Assembly (NCBI RefSeq): GCF_009758205.1
Contig: NZ_WRXN01000021.1
Coordinates: 1-64,000, forward strand
Direction: 5' to 3'
Source: Chitinophaga tropicalis
GTDB taxonomy: Bacteria > Bacteroidota > Bacteroidia > Chitinophagales > Chitinophagaceae
DNA: 64,000 nt
Shown here: piece after piece, positions 46,269 through 56,938 of the stretch
Position numbering within the stretch: position 1 is the first letter of the stretch
Layout of the letters: each line of letters opens with the position of its first letter
Position numbers and translations under genes: made by a program
Notes under the pieces: generated by a model
What the model was told of the DNA's origin: nothing
The model's database searches: none
Seen by the model: only the letters and a program-made list of their open reading frames with translations

Positions 46269-49200
46269 ATGCAAAAAAAGACTACCCTCTTTCTTCTGCT
46301 GTTATTGTTCGTATATACTCCTGCATTGTTTGCACAAAGGTTTGTACACCCGGGAGTGCCCTTTACCCAGGGCGATCTGGACCTCTTAAAGCAGAACATT
46401 ACACAGGAGCCCTGGCTCACTGCCTATAATAATTTTAAGAATGACAGCCACTCTAAACTGACCTATGGCATGCGCGGACCGGTCACCACCGTTGGCCGGG
46501 CGCCTAACCTGAACGTAGCGCAGTGGGAGAACGATATGATAGCCATCCACAACCTGGCCTTTATGTGGGTCTTCACCGGTGATACAGCCTATGCCCGCAA
46601 GGCGACAGACATGCTGGAGGCCTGGGCGGTCACCAACAGGCGCTGGATGGGGGATGAAGATTTTCTGGAGATAGCCGACTATGCCTTTTATGTGATACCG
46701 GGGGCGGATATACTCCGGTCAACCTACCCGGGATGGACAGCCGCCAATACAGCCCACGTAAAAGACTGGTTCGGCAACGTGCTCTGGAAAGCGGCAGATG
46801 TGCCCAATCCTATCCGCGGCCATAACCAGGGCGCGGCCCAATGTATGATAGCCGTAGGTCTCGCCGCTTTCCTGGACGATCCCGTAAAATGGCAGCAAGC
46901 CATCGATGTCTATAGGACAGACGCCGGCGGCGGACTGGCATGCAGCCTGCCCAACGGGGAAGTTGGAGACGCCGGCAGAGACGAAGGGCACTGGTTCGGC
47001 GAAATAGTACAACTGGCCTGGTGCGCAGAAGTTGCCTGGAAACAGGGTATCGACCTCTTTGCGGATCTGGATAACCGCGTACTGGCCACCAGCGAGCTAT
47101 ACGCAAAATTCAACCTGGACACTACCGGCATGAGAAGCCAGTTCATTCCCTTCGGCGGCACCTATGCCTATTATACAGGCTTTAACGCCCCGGGAGGCTC
47201 CCGCCGGCAACATATGCTGTACAACATCATTCAGGGCGCCTATCCGCTCCGCAAGGGCGTACAGTCGCCTTATTCCACTACCATGAGGGACCTGCTCACA
47301 GAAAACAACCTGACCTTCCTGTACCGCAAGTCTGCCGATACCAGCACCGCCGCATCTGTAAGCCCGGTGGTATATCCCACAGGTACACCAGCTGCCAGCC
47401 TGACCAACAGGGACGTCGGTAAGACCGGTCTTGCCGGCAGCGCAGCCTTCAGCAACGGTACCTGGACCCTGAACGGAGCAGGAGATATTCCCGTACCCCC
47501 GCTTTCAGTGCCGGACGCTTTTAACTACGCTTTTCAAAAGATAACGGGAGATGCTGTCATCATAGCAAAAGTGACTTCCATAGGTAGCACAGATCCCAAC
47601 GCCAGGGCAGGCCTGATGTTCCGCGAGTCCCTGGCAGCAGATGCCCGCTTTGTAGGAATGTTCCTGCAAAACCAGAAAGTAAACCTTACCTGGCGTGCAG
47701 CAACTGCCTGGAGCAAAACAAACCTCTCCTGGAACAACCCTCCCGGCGGATACCTGGAACACTGGGTGCCACAAAACACCTGGTGGCTGAAACTGGTACG
47801 CCGGGGTAATAAGATAGCGGCTTATCACACCCGGGACAGCATTAACTGGACCTGCCTCGGTATAGCGGTAAGCCCCATGCCGGAGACGGTTTACGTCGGA
47901 CTGACATCCAGCTCCCACAACACCTCCGCCCTCAGCACCGCTACCTTTACAAACGTAGCTATTACAAAAGGAAGCCCCGAAGGCGCACCGGAGATCAGCA
48001 GCCCCACAGCTGCTAACGCCGTCGTAGATACGCCGTTTTCCTATACAGTCACCGCAAACGGCAACCCAACCTCTTACAGCGCCACCGGCCTGCCGGCTGG
48101 CCTGAATATAGATACGGCAACAGGCATCATATCAGGTACACCTGCAACAGCAGGTACGGCACTGGTTACCCTGAACGCTGCCAACGCAAACGGCGCCGGC
48201 TCAATTATACTGGTACTGAATGTACTCAGCAACACAGCGCCAGCACCACCGGTACTATCACCCATTGCAAACAGCGGCATTAATACTAACACACTTTCCT
48301 GGAACCAGGTGCCTGCTGCTACTACCTATACGGTTAAACGCTCGCTCACTGCCGGCGGACCATACACCACCATCATATCAGGTGTCACCGATACTTCCTT
48401 TACAGATGCCAGCGCCTATCCCGGCCCCAATTACTATATAATAACAGCATTGGCGGGAGAACTGGAAAGCAACGCTTCCAACCTGGCCTCCATCATTCTT
48501 CCACCAGGTATACCCTCCAAACCTGTTATTGTCAACCAGGATAGCCAGCTTAACATCAGCTGGCCTGCAGCAACAGGAGCTGCATCGTATAACATAAAAC
48601 GCAGCACCTCCAGCGGCGGACCATACACCACCATCGCCACCGGCCTCACAGATACCAGCTACCTGGATACTAACCTCACCAACGGAACATACTACTATTA
48701 CGTCATATCTTCTGTCATCAGCAGCTCTGAAAGCCTTAATTCCATTGAAGAACTGGGCGTTCCAGGAGCATGGTCAGGTACATGGAACACAACAGCGGCC
48801 GACACTGCATGGAGCACCGCCGCCAGCTGGGAAGGCGGCATCGCACCCGTAAGCCCCGCTATCCTGCGCTTCGGCACATCCGCCACCACTACGCTCACCA
48901 ACAACATTACAGCACTGGAAGTCCCCCGCATCACATTTACACCGGGAGCCTCCGCCTATGTAATAAACGGCAACGAAATAACAGCCGGCACCGATATCAC
49001 CAACAATTCCACCACGGCGCAGATCATCAACACACCGTTATTGCTGAACAGGACATTGACCGTGAACGTCGATTCCGGCAGCGTCCGCCTGGCAGGTGCT
49101 ATAAGAGGGACCGGCGCACTGGTTAAACACGGCAGTACAGCCCTTACCGTTAGTGGTGCAAATACCTTCACCGGGGGCACAACTATATATGATAGTAACG

Positions 49201-52200
49201 GAGGATGGCCTCCCAACGGAGTATTGAACGTAACAGGCGTAGGCACTGATACCAGCGGACCACTCGGCACCGGCCCCATTGTAATGAGCGGCGGCGCACT
49301 CAGAAATGAAGGCACAGCAGTGCTTTACAATGACGTTATCATAAAGGAAAATACAAAGAGCTACTTCTATGCTCCGGCAGGAGGCTTTACCCTGGCAGGA
49401 AAACTGAAAGGCAGCGGTACCGTAGAACTGGATAACGACAACTACAACGGCTTCACCCTTAGTGGAGATAACAGTGAGTTCACAGGCACCTTCATCTCCA
49501 AAACACGCAGCTCCTACCAGCGCATGTGGTTCAGCACAACAACCAGCGGCAGCGCCAAAGCCACCTGGATCCTGAACAGTAACTTCACAGACGCACACAG
49601 GATTGCACAGGTAGGCACCTACCACTTTGGCGCACTGGAAGGAACAGGCCTGCTCAACATCTTCAACAACATAGAGCTGAGCATCGGCGCCCTGAATAAA
49701 GATTGCGAGTTCAAAGGACTGACCAACGGCACCAGCGCCCGCTTCACCAAAGTAGGTACTGCCAAATTCACCTTGTCAGGTCTTTGCAATAACTATGGCG
49801 TTACTACTGTAAAAGGAGGGAAGCTGATGGTTAACGGCGAAATAGCCAGCCCGGTAGTTGTCGATACCGGTCTTCTCGGTGGATTAGGATACATAGCCTC
49901 TTCCATCACCGTAAACGCCGGCGCCATCCTGGCCCCGGGCGATGATAATATTGGTGAACTGACCACCCGCGGACTGCTTACTTTACAACCGGGAGCAATC
50001 TTCAAAATAGAAACCAACGCACAACAGGCAGATACCTTATCCGCCAAAGGCATCACTATCAATAACGCGGTTCTCTCTGTTCAAAAAACAGGCAGCGATG
50101 CTTATCCAACAGGCGCCCGCTTCCTGCTGGTAGATAATACTTCCACCTCCCCGGTCACCGGCGCCTTCAACGGATTGCCCGAACTGGCCATACTTACACT
50201 GGACAGTGTAGATTTCAGGATCTCCTACAAAGGAGGTGACGGCAACGACATTGTATTGATGGACGACAGGACCGTAGGCGTGACCATCACCAGCCCCGGA
50301 CAGGATACCCTGCTGGCAGGAGACACATACAGCTATCGCCTCACAGCCATCAAGTCTCCCACACATTTCTATGCCACCGGCTTACCTGCCGGATTGACAA
50401 TAGATACCGCCACAGGCATCATATCCGGCGCTGTAAACCAGGCCGGCGCTTACACCGTTACACTGTCAGCCTCAAACGGCAGCACTGCCGATACTATCAC
50501 ACTTGCACTGGTAGTAAAAAGCACCAGCGTCGAAGAACTGATAGTCGCCTCTGGCGATGCAAAGAACATTGTAGAATGGACACCCGTCATGAGCCGCCTC
50601 ACTTACAATGTGAAACGCACGGAAACAGTAGGAGGGCCCTATACGCTTTTAGCCAACACTACAACCGCTAAGTATATTGATTCTGCCGTCACCAATGGTA
50701 AGACTTATTACTATGCTATTGCACTGGTAGATTCAGCTAAGCAATATCCCAACAGTCCGGCTGTAACAGCAAGGCCCAATATCGGTCAGCATGGTTACTG
50801 GAAGTTCGATGAAGCCTCCGGCACAAAGGCCATCGATGCCTGGGGCGCCAATCACGCTACACTGGCAGCAACCGCAACACGCAATGCCGGTTATGTGAAC
50901 ACAGCCCTGAAACTCGATGGATCAGCTACCTCATATGCCTCATTACCCGCCGGAGTGGTAAGTACATTGAACGACTTTACCATCACCACCTGGATAAAAA
51001 TGGATGCACTGACCAGCTGGATGCGTGTGTTTGATTTCGGGAACAGCACCAGCTATTATATGTTCCTCACCGTACAGGCAGGCATTTCCTCCGGGAAATC
51101 CATTGTACGGTATGCCATCAAAAATGGAGGTGCAGAACAGCAGGTAAGCTACAACTATACTTTCCCGCTCAACACCTGGGTACACTTTGCCCTCAGCCAG
51201 TCCGGCAACACCTGCCGGCTGTACATCAACGGTGTGCTGGTATCCACAAATACAAACGTCACCATCAAACCATCAGCATTGGGTAGCACGGCACTGAACT
51301 ATCTCGGTAAATCCCAGTTCAATGATCCTTTACTGAAAGGATCCGTGGATATCTTTAAGATCTTCAACCGTAGCCTTAGCGCCGCAGAGATAGCGGCAGG
51401 TATGGCGGCAGAGAAAGTGACGTTGAAAGTATGGTCTGATGTACAGAGTACTGATAGTAGTATCAAGCCTTCACTGAAAGTGTTGAACGTAGATAGCACC
51501 AGTGTACCTTATAATGAACTGACATTACGCTATTGGTTCACACCTGAGAATTATGCCGGCATCAATACCTGGATTGATTACGCAGCGTTGGGCAACAGCA
51601 AGGTAAAGATGCAGTATACAACACTGGATACTCCACGTAACGGAGCTCTCGGTTACATAGAATACAGCTTCGATTCCACCGCCGGTATACTGGCAGGAAA
51701 TAATAACTCCGGCATTATCTCCTCCCGTTTCGCAAATACCAACTGGGCGCTGTTAGATAAGACAAATGATTACTCTTATCAGAATGACGTGAATGAGAAC
51801 ATCACACTGTACCGTAACGGTAAACTGGTGTGGGGAATAGAACCCGCAGCTGTTAACTCCGTAGTACAGTTGAAAGCCTTTACACGATCAACCAGCAATA
51901 GCGCTAATACCATAGGTACTTATCTCGGGATACAGAATGAAGGTAACGTACCTGTAGCTTACAACGATCTTGCCATTAAATACTGGTTCACTCCGGAAGG
52001 CGCTAAACCACTGAACTTCCAGGTAGATTATGCCGCATTGGGAAATGATAAGGTTACCGGCATTTTCCAGTATGCTGATACCAGTCTTGAACTACATATA
52101 AACAGTAGCGCAGGCTCCTTATATCCGCTAAGCAATACCGGGAATATTCAGTACAGACTCTATAAATCAGACTGGTCTCCATTTGTTGAAACAAATGATC

Positions 52201-52559
52201 ACTCTTATCTGCCTGTATCTTCACTGACAGAGAATATACAGGTCACTATTTATTATAAGGGACAGCTGATCTATGGTGTAGAACCTGTAGCAGCACGCAT
52301 CAGCAAACCTGTAGAGCCCCTGGATGCTGCATTGAAAGTATTCCCGAATCCTGCATCTGAACAGCTGATAATATCAGTAGATAAAGTAGTACCGGATGCT
52401 CTGCTGCAGGTATTTGATAATAAAGGAATGTTGATACATACAGAACGTCTTGTAAATACTATTAGTACAGTGAATATCAGTAAATGGGCGCAGGGGACCT
52501 ACTATGTGAAGATAAAGAATGGAGGTTCAGTTTCCACTCGCAAAGTTGTCAAATACTAA
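46269..52559 (+). CDS. giant secreted alginate-lyase-family protein with CBM3 modules and T9SS tail
   Basis: 2,096 residues. Signal peptide (about 1-22). An alginate-lyase-family (PF05426-like) alpha-toroid lies at about 25-355, with GEVGDAGRDEGHWFGEIVQLAW and IDLFADLDNRVL. Then come a DUF1349-like jelly roll (about 415-565), a putative Ig domain (about 572-650) and two fibronectin-III-like repeats (about 657-830). A long passenger-like beta-helix follows, with autotransporter-associated repeats (GALVKHGSTALTVSGANTFTGGTTI, about 833-1335). After it are a second Ig domain (about 1336-1418), another FnIII, a LamG-like domain (about 1509-1700) and two CBM3-like cellulose-binding modules (about 1718-2010, ITLYRNGKLVWGIEP). 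A type IX sorting tail ends it (about 2019-2096, VFPNPASEQLII to KVVKY). The lyase substrate is unproven. The CBM3 pair suggests anchoring to plant cell wall. Confidence 0.85.
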   Translation: MQKKTTLFLLLLLFVYTPALFAQRFVHPGVPFTQGDLDLLKQNITQEPWLTAYNNFKNDSHSKLTYGMRGPVTTVGRAPNLNVAQWENDMIAIHNLAFMWVFTGDTAYARKATDMLEAWAVTNRRWMGDEDFLEIADYAFYVIPGADILRSTYPGWTAANTAHVKDWFGNVLWKAADVPNPIRGHNQGAAQCMIAVGLAAFLDDPVKWQQAIDVYRTDAGGGLACSLPNGEVGDAGRDEGHWFGEIVQLAWCAEVAWKQGIDLFADLDNRVLATSELYAKFNLDTTGMRSQFIPFGGTYAYYTGFNAPGGSRRQHMLYNIIQGAYPLRKGVQSPYSTTMRDLLTENNLTFLYRKSADTSTAASVSPVVYPTGTPAASLTNRDVGKTGLAGSAAFSNGTWTLNGAGDIPVPPLSVPDAFNYAFQKITGDAVIIAKVTSIGSTDPNARAGLMFRESLAADARFVGMFLQNQKVNLTWRAATAWSKTNLSWNNPPGGYLEHWVPQNTWWLKLVRRGNKIAAYHTRDSINWTCLGIAVSPMPETVYVGLTSSSHNTSALSTATFTNVAITKGSPEGAPEISSPTAANAVVDTPFSYTVTANGNPTSYSATGLPAGLNIDTATGIISGTPATAGTALVTLNAANANGAGSIILVLNVLSNTAPAPPVLSPIANSGINTNTLSWNQVPAATTYTVKRSLTAGGPYTTIISGVTDTSFTDASAYPGPNYYIITALAGELESNASNLASIILPPGIPSKPVIVNQDSQLNISWPAATGAASYNIKRSTSSGGPYTTIATGLTDTSYLDTNLTNGTYYYYVISSVISSSESLNSIEELGVPGAWSGTWNTTAADTAWSTAASWEGGIAPVSPAILRFGTSATTTLTNNITALEVPRITFTPGASAYVINGNEITAGTDITNNSTTAQIINTPLLLNRTLTVNVDSGSVRLAGAIRGTGALVKHGSTALTVSGANTFTGGTTIYDSNGGWPPNGVLNVTGVGTDTSGPLGTGPIVMSGGALRNEGTAVLYNDVIIKENTKSYFYAPAGGFTLAGKLKGSGTVELDNDNYNGFTLSGDNSEFTGTFISKTRSSYQRMWFSTTTSGSAKATWILNSNFTDAHRIAQVGTYHFGALEGTGLLNIFNNIELSIGALNKDCEFKGLTNGTSARFTKVGTAKFTLSGLCNNYGVTTVKGGKLMVNGEIASPVVVDTGLLGGLGYIASSITVNAGAILAPGDDNIGELTTRGLLTLQPGAIFKIETNAQQADTLSAKGITINNAVLSVQKTGSDAYPTGARFLLVDNTSTSPVTGAFNGLPELAILTLDSVDFRISYKGGDGNDIVLMDDRTVGVTITSPGQDTLLAGDTYSYRLTAIKSPTHFYATGLPAGLTIDTATGIISGAVNQAGAYTVTLSASNGSTADTITLALVVKSTSVEELIVASGDAKNIVEWTPVMSRLTYNVKRTETVGGPYTLLANTTTAKYIDSAVTNGKTYYYAIALVDSAKQYPNSPAVTARPNIGQHGYWKFDEASGTKAIDAWGANHATLAATATRNAGYVNTALKLDGSATSYASLPAGVVSTLNDFTITTWIKMDALTSWMRVFDFGNSTSYYMFLTVQAGISSGKSIVRYAIKNGGAEQQVSYNYTFPLNTWVHFALSQSGNTCRLYINGVLVSTNTNVTIKPSALGSTALNYLGKSQFNDPLLKGSVDIFKIFNRSLSAAEIAAGMAAEKVTLKVWSDVQSTDSSIKPSLKVLNVDSTSVPYNELTLRYWFTPENYAGINTWIDYAALGNSKVKMQYTTLDTPRNGALGYIEYSFDSTAGILAGNNNSGIISSRFANTNWALLDKTNDYSYQNDVNENITLYRNGKLVWGIEPAAVNSVVQLKAFTRSTSNSANTIGTYLGIQNEGNVPVAYNDLAIKYWFTPEGAKPLNFQVDYAALGNDKVTGIFQYADTSLELHINSSAGSLYPLSNTGNIQYRLYKSDWSPFVETNDHSYLPVSSLTENIQVTIYYKGQLIYGVEPVAARISKPVEPLDAALKVFPNPASEQLIISVDKVVPDALLQVFDNKGMLIHTERLVNTISTVNISKWAQGTYYVKIKNGGSVSTRKVVKY

Positions 52560-52622
52560 GCTTACCCTTCACCCAAAAAGCTGCGCGCAACGCCCTCTCC
52601 TCCCTCAGAAAAACATTTCTCA

Positions 52623-52692
52623 GGCGGGCCGCAGGCCCGCCTCCTCTCTCAAAAAAAACTCTTTTGCCGAAGGCAAAAGAGTTTTTTTTGAG
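52623..52692 (+). terminator. composite terminator: GC box plus 21-bp perfect hairpin
   Basis: GGCGGGCC-GCA-GGCCCGCC (52623-52641) is followed by a perfect 21-bp hairpin. Its arms are 52648-52668 and 52672-52692, with loop GAA, core ACTCTTTTGCC/GGCAAAAGAGT and eight T in the right arm. It terminates the giant lyase-like gene. Confidence 0.87.
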
Positions 52693-52834
52693 CAATTCCT
52701 CACATCACACATCAAAAAGAAACTCAATCATATAAACCACCAACACTCAAAAACCCGGATTATTTTACTTACCTTGTAATTAGGTGTCATTCACACACCA
52801 CACAACCATCCACGGCGCGTTTAAATGAAGCGTT

Positions 52835-55800
52835 ATGAAATTGATCTCTACAACCATTCTATTACTGGTTATCTATATAAACAGCGCAATCTCCTGCCCG
52901 CCAGTCACTCATCTGGGCATAGAACAGGGATTATCTAACAACACAGTCCGCTGCATCTACCAGGACCACTACGGCTTCATCTGGTTCGCTACTTACGACG
53001 GACTCAACCGCTACGACGGTTACGGCTTCAAAGTATTCCGCAACATCCGCAGCGATGCCAGTTCCCTTGTGCATAATATCGTCACTTCCCTTACAGAAGA
53101 CCAGCATAATTTCCTGTGGATAGGTACCCGCCAGGGCCTGAGCAGGTATAACCCCGTCTCCGGAAAATTCACCACTATTACTTACCAGCCGGCAAAAGGA
53201 CAGGCTCAGAAGCTGAATGCTGTAGTCAAAAGCGTAAAGGCAGATAACAACAATGTCTTTATAGGAACAGAAGGATTAGGATTATTGCTCTGCCGGTTGG
53301 GAGATACCATATGCCGCCAGGTACCCCTTGTACAAAACGGAAAGAGAATAGAGCATTATGGAATACAAACCGTCATGAAAGATTCAGCCAACCGCATCTG
53401 GGTACATGTACAGAACCGCGGACTAGGCCTCTTTGACCGGCAAACCAATCAGCTGCAACTGGTAGACAATACTCTGCCCACAGCTACCTGTCTTGCTACA
53501 GACGGGATCCACATGTGGGTCGGCGCAGAATACGCAGCATATGAATATGATATCCCTTCCGGTAAAATGAATAAAGTGTACGAAATACCCTCTGCTCCGC
53601 TTACTCCGGGGTTTGTTGTATCCCTCATGCCGGCAAATGGAAAACAGGAACTCTGGATGGGAACAGAAACAGGAAATATATACACCTTAAACCTGCACAA
53701 TGGAAAGACCGGATTTATCAAAGCAGGAGAAGATATAAATGAACTGGCCAGCGGTGCTATTCACACCATGTATGAAGACAAAGCTTCCCGCAAATGGATA
53801 GGTACCATCAGGGGAGGTGTAAATATCATCGATCCCGAGAAGAACCGCTTCCAGACCATCCGCCGGGAACATTCCAGTAACAATACCCTTTCAGGCAATG
53901 TAGTCTCTGCTTTCTATGAAACACCAGACAGCACCCTGCTTATAGGTACAGACGGTAACGGGTTGAACCTCTGGGACCGCCGTACAAACAAGTTCCGGGT
54001 ATATACGCACGACCCGGGTAACCCTCATTCCATTTCCGATAACTTTATTACTTCCATAACAGAAGATAACCGGCAACAGATCTGGCTATCCACCTTCACA
54101 AGCGGTATCCAGCAGTTCAATAAAAAGAACGGACAATTCAGAAGTTATCACTGCTTTAACCCGGTAGCCAAAGCCGGGAATAAAGTGGTCTTTGCCCTCT
54201 ATAATGACAGCAACAACCAGCTCTGGGCCAGTACCCTCCGTAGCGGCGGGGTTTACGGAGCCCTGTATCATTATAATCCGGCTACAGACAACTTTGAAAT
54301 GTTTGACGAAAACCTCTCAGACCTTTTCAGCCTCTATGAAGACAAAGAAGGAAATCTCTGGGGAGGGAACCTGAATCAGCTCATAAAGATCGATAAGATA
54401 AACCGGCAGCATCAGTTCTATTATGTGGGGCATTCTATCAGGACCATGTATGAAGACAGGGACGGCCGGTTCTGGATAGGCACGGAAGGCGGTGGATTAC
54501 TGCTCTTTAATAAATCCCGCCAGACAATTACTGACCGTTACACGACAGAGAACGGGTTATGCAACGATGCGGTACTGAATATCCTGGACGATGGTCAGGG
54601 CAACCTGTGGATCAGCACCTATAATGGCCTCTCAAAATTCGACCTGGAAAAAAAGAACTTTACCAATTATTACCAGGGAGATGGCCTGCAGAGCAACCAG
54701 TTCTTCTACAACGCAGCTCTGCGCCTTCGCTCAGGTGAAATGGCATTCGGCGGTATTAAAGGGTTCAGCCTTTTCTATCCGCAGCATATTAAAAGTGAGT
54801 CGGGCGATCTGAACCTGGTACTGACAGACCTCAGGGTCAACAATACCAGCCTTGAAAAGAGCCAGTCATTTATCAGTGGTTTTACGGAGGATGCTGTCAC
54901 TTCCCTGGAAGTGCCTTATAACAAAGCAGTGTTCTCTTTCTCTTATACCGTACCTGAATTTTCATCACCCAACAAGATCACATACGCCTACTATATGGAA
55001 GGCTGGGATAAAGATTGGACCATTGCCGGCAATCTGCGTTCCGCCACCTATACACACCTGAATGAAGGAAGGTATACCTTCCGCGTAAAATGCTCTACTG
55101 CAGAAGGCGTATGGAGCCCACGGGAAATCACATTGAGCATCACCGTACTGCCTCCCTGGTATAGAAGCTGGTGGGCTTATGTAGCTTACATAGCCCTGCT
55201 TTGCGGCTCCATTTACATGTATTTCCTCTACAAGATGCGGCAGAACCGGTTAATGTACGAGATCCAGCTGGCCAATATGAACGTACAGAAGGAGAGAGAC
55301 CTCAACGAGAAAAAGCTCTCTTTCATTACCCATATCTCACACGAATTCAGAACACCGCTCACACTCATCGTAAACCCCGTGAAAGAGATCCTCTCCGGCG
55401 ATGTCAAAGGAGCCGTAAGGGAAGAACTGAATACCGTACACCGGAACACCCGCCGGCTGCTCAGTCTTGTTGACCAGCTGCTGCTCTTCCGCAAAACCGA
55501 CAGCGATCAGGACCAGCTCAGGATAGTAGAGCTGGACCTTGCCGCCGTTTGCCGGGAAGTATACCTCTGTTTTGTATACCAGGCCAGGGCCAGGAAGATA
55601 GACTACCGCTTTGAGTGTCCCGAAACACCGCTACATATGTATGTAGACAGGGAAAAGATCGAGATCGTACTCTTCAATCTCCTCTCCAACGCATTTAAAT
55701 TCACACCGCAGGGAGGCGCTGTTACCTTCCGCGTAACAGAAATGGCAGATAAAGTTGCTGTCAGCGTAACCGATACCGGCTGTGGCATTCCACCTGAAGC

Positions 55801-56938
55801 AGGAGATGACCTGTTCCGTAAATTCTACCAGGTAAAGTCAGCCAATACGCCTTCCCGCAGTGGCTTCGGTATTGGCCTCTACCTCGTCCGTCATTTTATG
55901 GACCAGCACAGCGGATCAGTGAACTATGAAAGTAAAGTAGGAGAAGGTACCAGCTTTACCATCATGCTGCGTAAAGGAAGAGGGCATTTTGGAACAGAGA
56001 CCATCCTGCAATATGTCCCGGAAACCGCCGTTTTCCTCCAGGAACTGCCGGAAGAAACAGTGCCTGAAAAACCGGAAACAGACCTTGCTGCACTGGTCAC
56101 AGAAAAGAAGACCATTCTCATCATTGACGACGATACTGAATTACGCAATTATGTATCCCAGCTTTTTGCAGATGGCTTCACCGTACTGGAAGCCGACAGC
56201 GGGGAAGTAGGACTACAGGCGGCGAAAGACTATCTGCCGGATGTTATTATCAGCGATATCACCATGCAGGGAATGAATGGTATAGAAGTATGCCGTAACA
56301 TAAAAGGGAATGCAGCCCTGAGCCATATCCCTGTGATACTGCTTACGGCAACAACTGCATCTGAAACCCAGCTACTGGGTATTGAAAGCGGGGCAGACGA
56401 TTATATCACTAAGCCGTTTGAGAAAGAACTGCTTAAAGCCCGCGTACAGGGAATGCTTCGCAAACGGAACATCCTGCAGCAATACTTCTATAACGAGATA
56501 ACCCTGGCCGGCAATGATCTCAAAGTATCTGTAGAATATAAAGAATTCCTGGACCGCTGTATCAGGATCGTAGAAAGTCACCTGGAGAACGAAAATTTCT
56601 CCATCCGCACCCTGGCCAAAGAAATGGGCATGAGTCATTCAGGCCTGTACAAAAAAGTGAAATCAGTGTCAGGGCAGTCCATCAATGGCTTTATCCGTTT
56701 TATCCGCCTTCGGAAAGCGGCAGAAACCATGATCAGTACAGAATTGAATGTTGGCGAGATAGCTACCATGGTAGGGTTCAATAATATTAAATACTTCCGG
56801 CAGCATTTCAATGACCTTTTCGGCATGAACCCATCTGAATATATCCGGAAATTCCGCAAGCCTTTTCATAACACCCATAACCTGAACGTAAAGGTGTATA
56901 AGGATGAAAATTCCAGGAGAGGGGAAGGTGAAAAATAA
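52835..56938 (+). CDS. hybrid two-component sensor/regulator (HTCS), locus 3
   Basis: 1,367 residues with the same architecture as the locus 2 regulator. It has a signal peptide, Reg_prop beta-propeller blades (about 25-690), a Y_Y_Y domain (about 700-765) and a transmembrane helix at about 780-800. HisKA has H836 (ISHEFRTPLTLIVNP). HATPase carries FGIGLYLVRHFMDQH, the receiver has D1141 (IISDITMQGMNG), and an AraC-type HTH spans about 1245-1345. A tail of about 25 residues follows the usual SEYIRKFRK end. It should sense a periplasmic oligosaccharide and drive the SusC/SusD genes at 57779, perhaps also the lyase-like gene upstream. Its stop codon directly abuts a degraded lyase gene, which marks a deletion junction. 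Confidence 0.95.
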   Translation: MKLISTTILLLVIYINSAISCPPVTHLGIEQGLSNNTVRCIYQDHYGFIWFATYDGLNRYDGYGFKVFRNIRSDASSLVHNIVTSLTEDQHNFLWIGTRQGLSRYNPVSGKFTTITYQPAKGQAQKLNAVVKSVKADNNNVFIGTEGLGLLLCRLGDTICRQVPLVQNGKRIEHYGIQTVMKDSANRIWVHVQNRGLGLFDRQTNQLQLVDNTLPTATCLATDGIHMWVGAEYAAYEYDIPSGKMNKVYEIPSAPLTPGFVVSLMPANGKQELWMGTETGNIYTLNLHNGKTGFIKAGEDINELASGAIHTMYEDKASRKWIGTIRGGVNIIDPEKNRFQTIRREHSSNNTLSGNVVSAFYETPDSTLLIGTDGNGLNLWDRRTNKFRVYTHDPGNPHSISDNFITSITEDNRQQIWLSTFTSGIQQFNKKNGQFRSYHCFNPVAKAGNKVVFALYNDSNNQLWASTLRSGGVYGALYHYNPATDNFEMFDENLSDLFSLYEDKEGNLWGGNLNQLIKIDKINRQHQFYYVGHSIRTMYEDRDGRFWIGTEGGGLLLFNKSRQTITDRYTTENGLCNDAVLNILDDGQGNLWISTYNGLSKFDLEKKNFTNYYQGDGLQSNQFFYNAALRLRSGEMAFGGIKGFSLFYPQHIKSESGDLNLVLTDLRVNNTSLEKSQSFISGFTEDAVTSLEVPYNKAVFSFSYTVPEFSSPNKITYAYYMEGWDKDWTIAGNLRSATYTHLNEGRYTFRVKCSTAEGVWSPREITLSITVLPPWYRSWWAYVAYIALLCGSIYMYFLYKMRQNRLMYEIQLANMNVQKERDLNEKKLSFITHISHEFRTPLTLIVNPVKEILSGDVKGAVREELNTVHRNTRRLLSLVDQLLLFRKTDSDQDQLRIVELDLAAVCREVYLCFVYQARARKIDYRFECPETPLHMYVDREKIEIVLFNLLSNAFKFTPQGGAVTFRVTEMADKVAVSVTDTGCGIPPEAGDDLFRKFYQVKSANTPSRSGFGIGLYLVRHFMDQHSGSVNYESKVGEGTSFTIMLRKGRGHFGTETILQYVPETAVFLQELPEETVPEKPETDLAALVTEKKTILIIDDDTELRNYVSQLFADGFTVLEADSGEVGLQAAKDYLPDVIISDITMQGMNGIEVCRNIKGNAALSHIPVILLTATTASETQLLGIESGADDYITKPFEKELLKARVQGMLRKRNILQQYFYNEITLAGNDLKVSVEYKEFLDRCIRIVESHLENENFSIRTLAKEMGMSHSGLYKKVKSVSGQSINGFIRFIRLRKAAETMISTELNVGEIATMVGFNNIKYFRQHFNDLFGMNPSEYIRKFRKPFHNTHNLNVKVYKDENSRRGEGEK

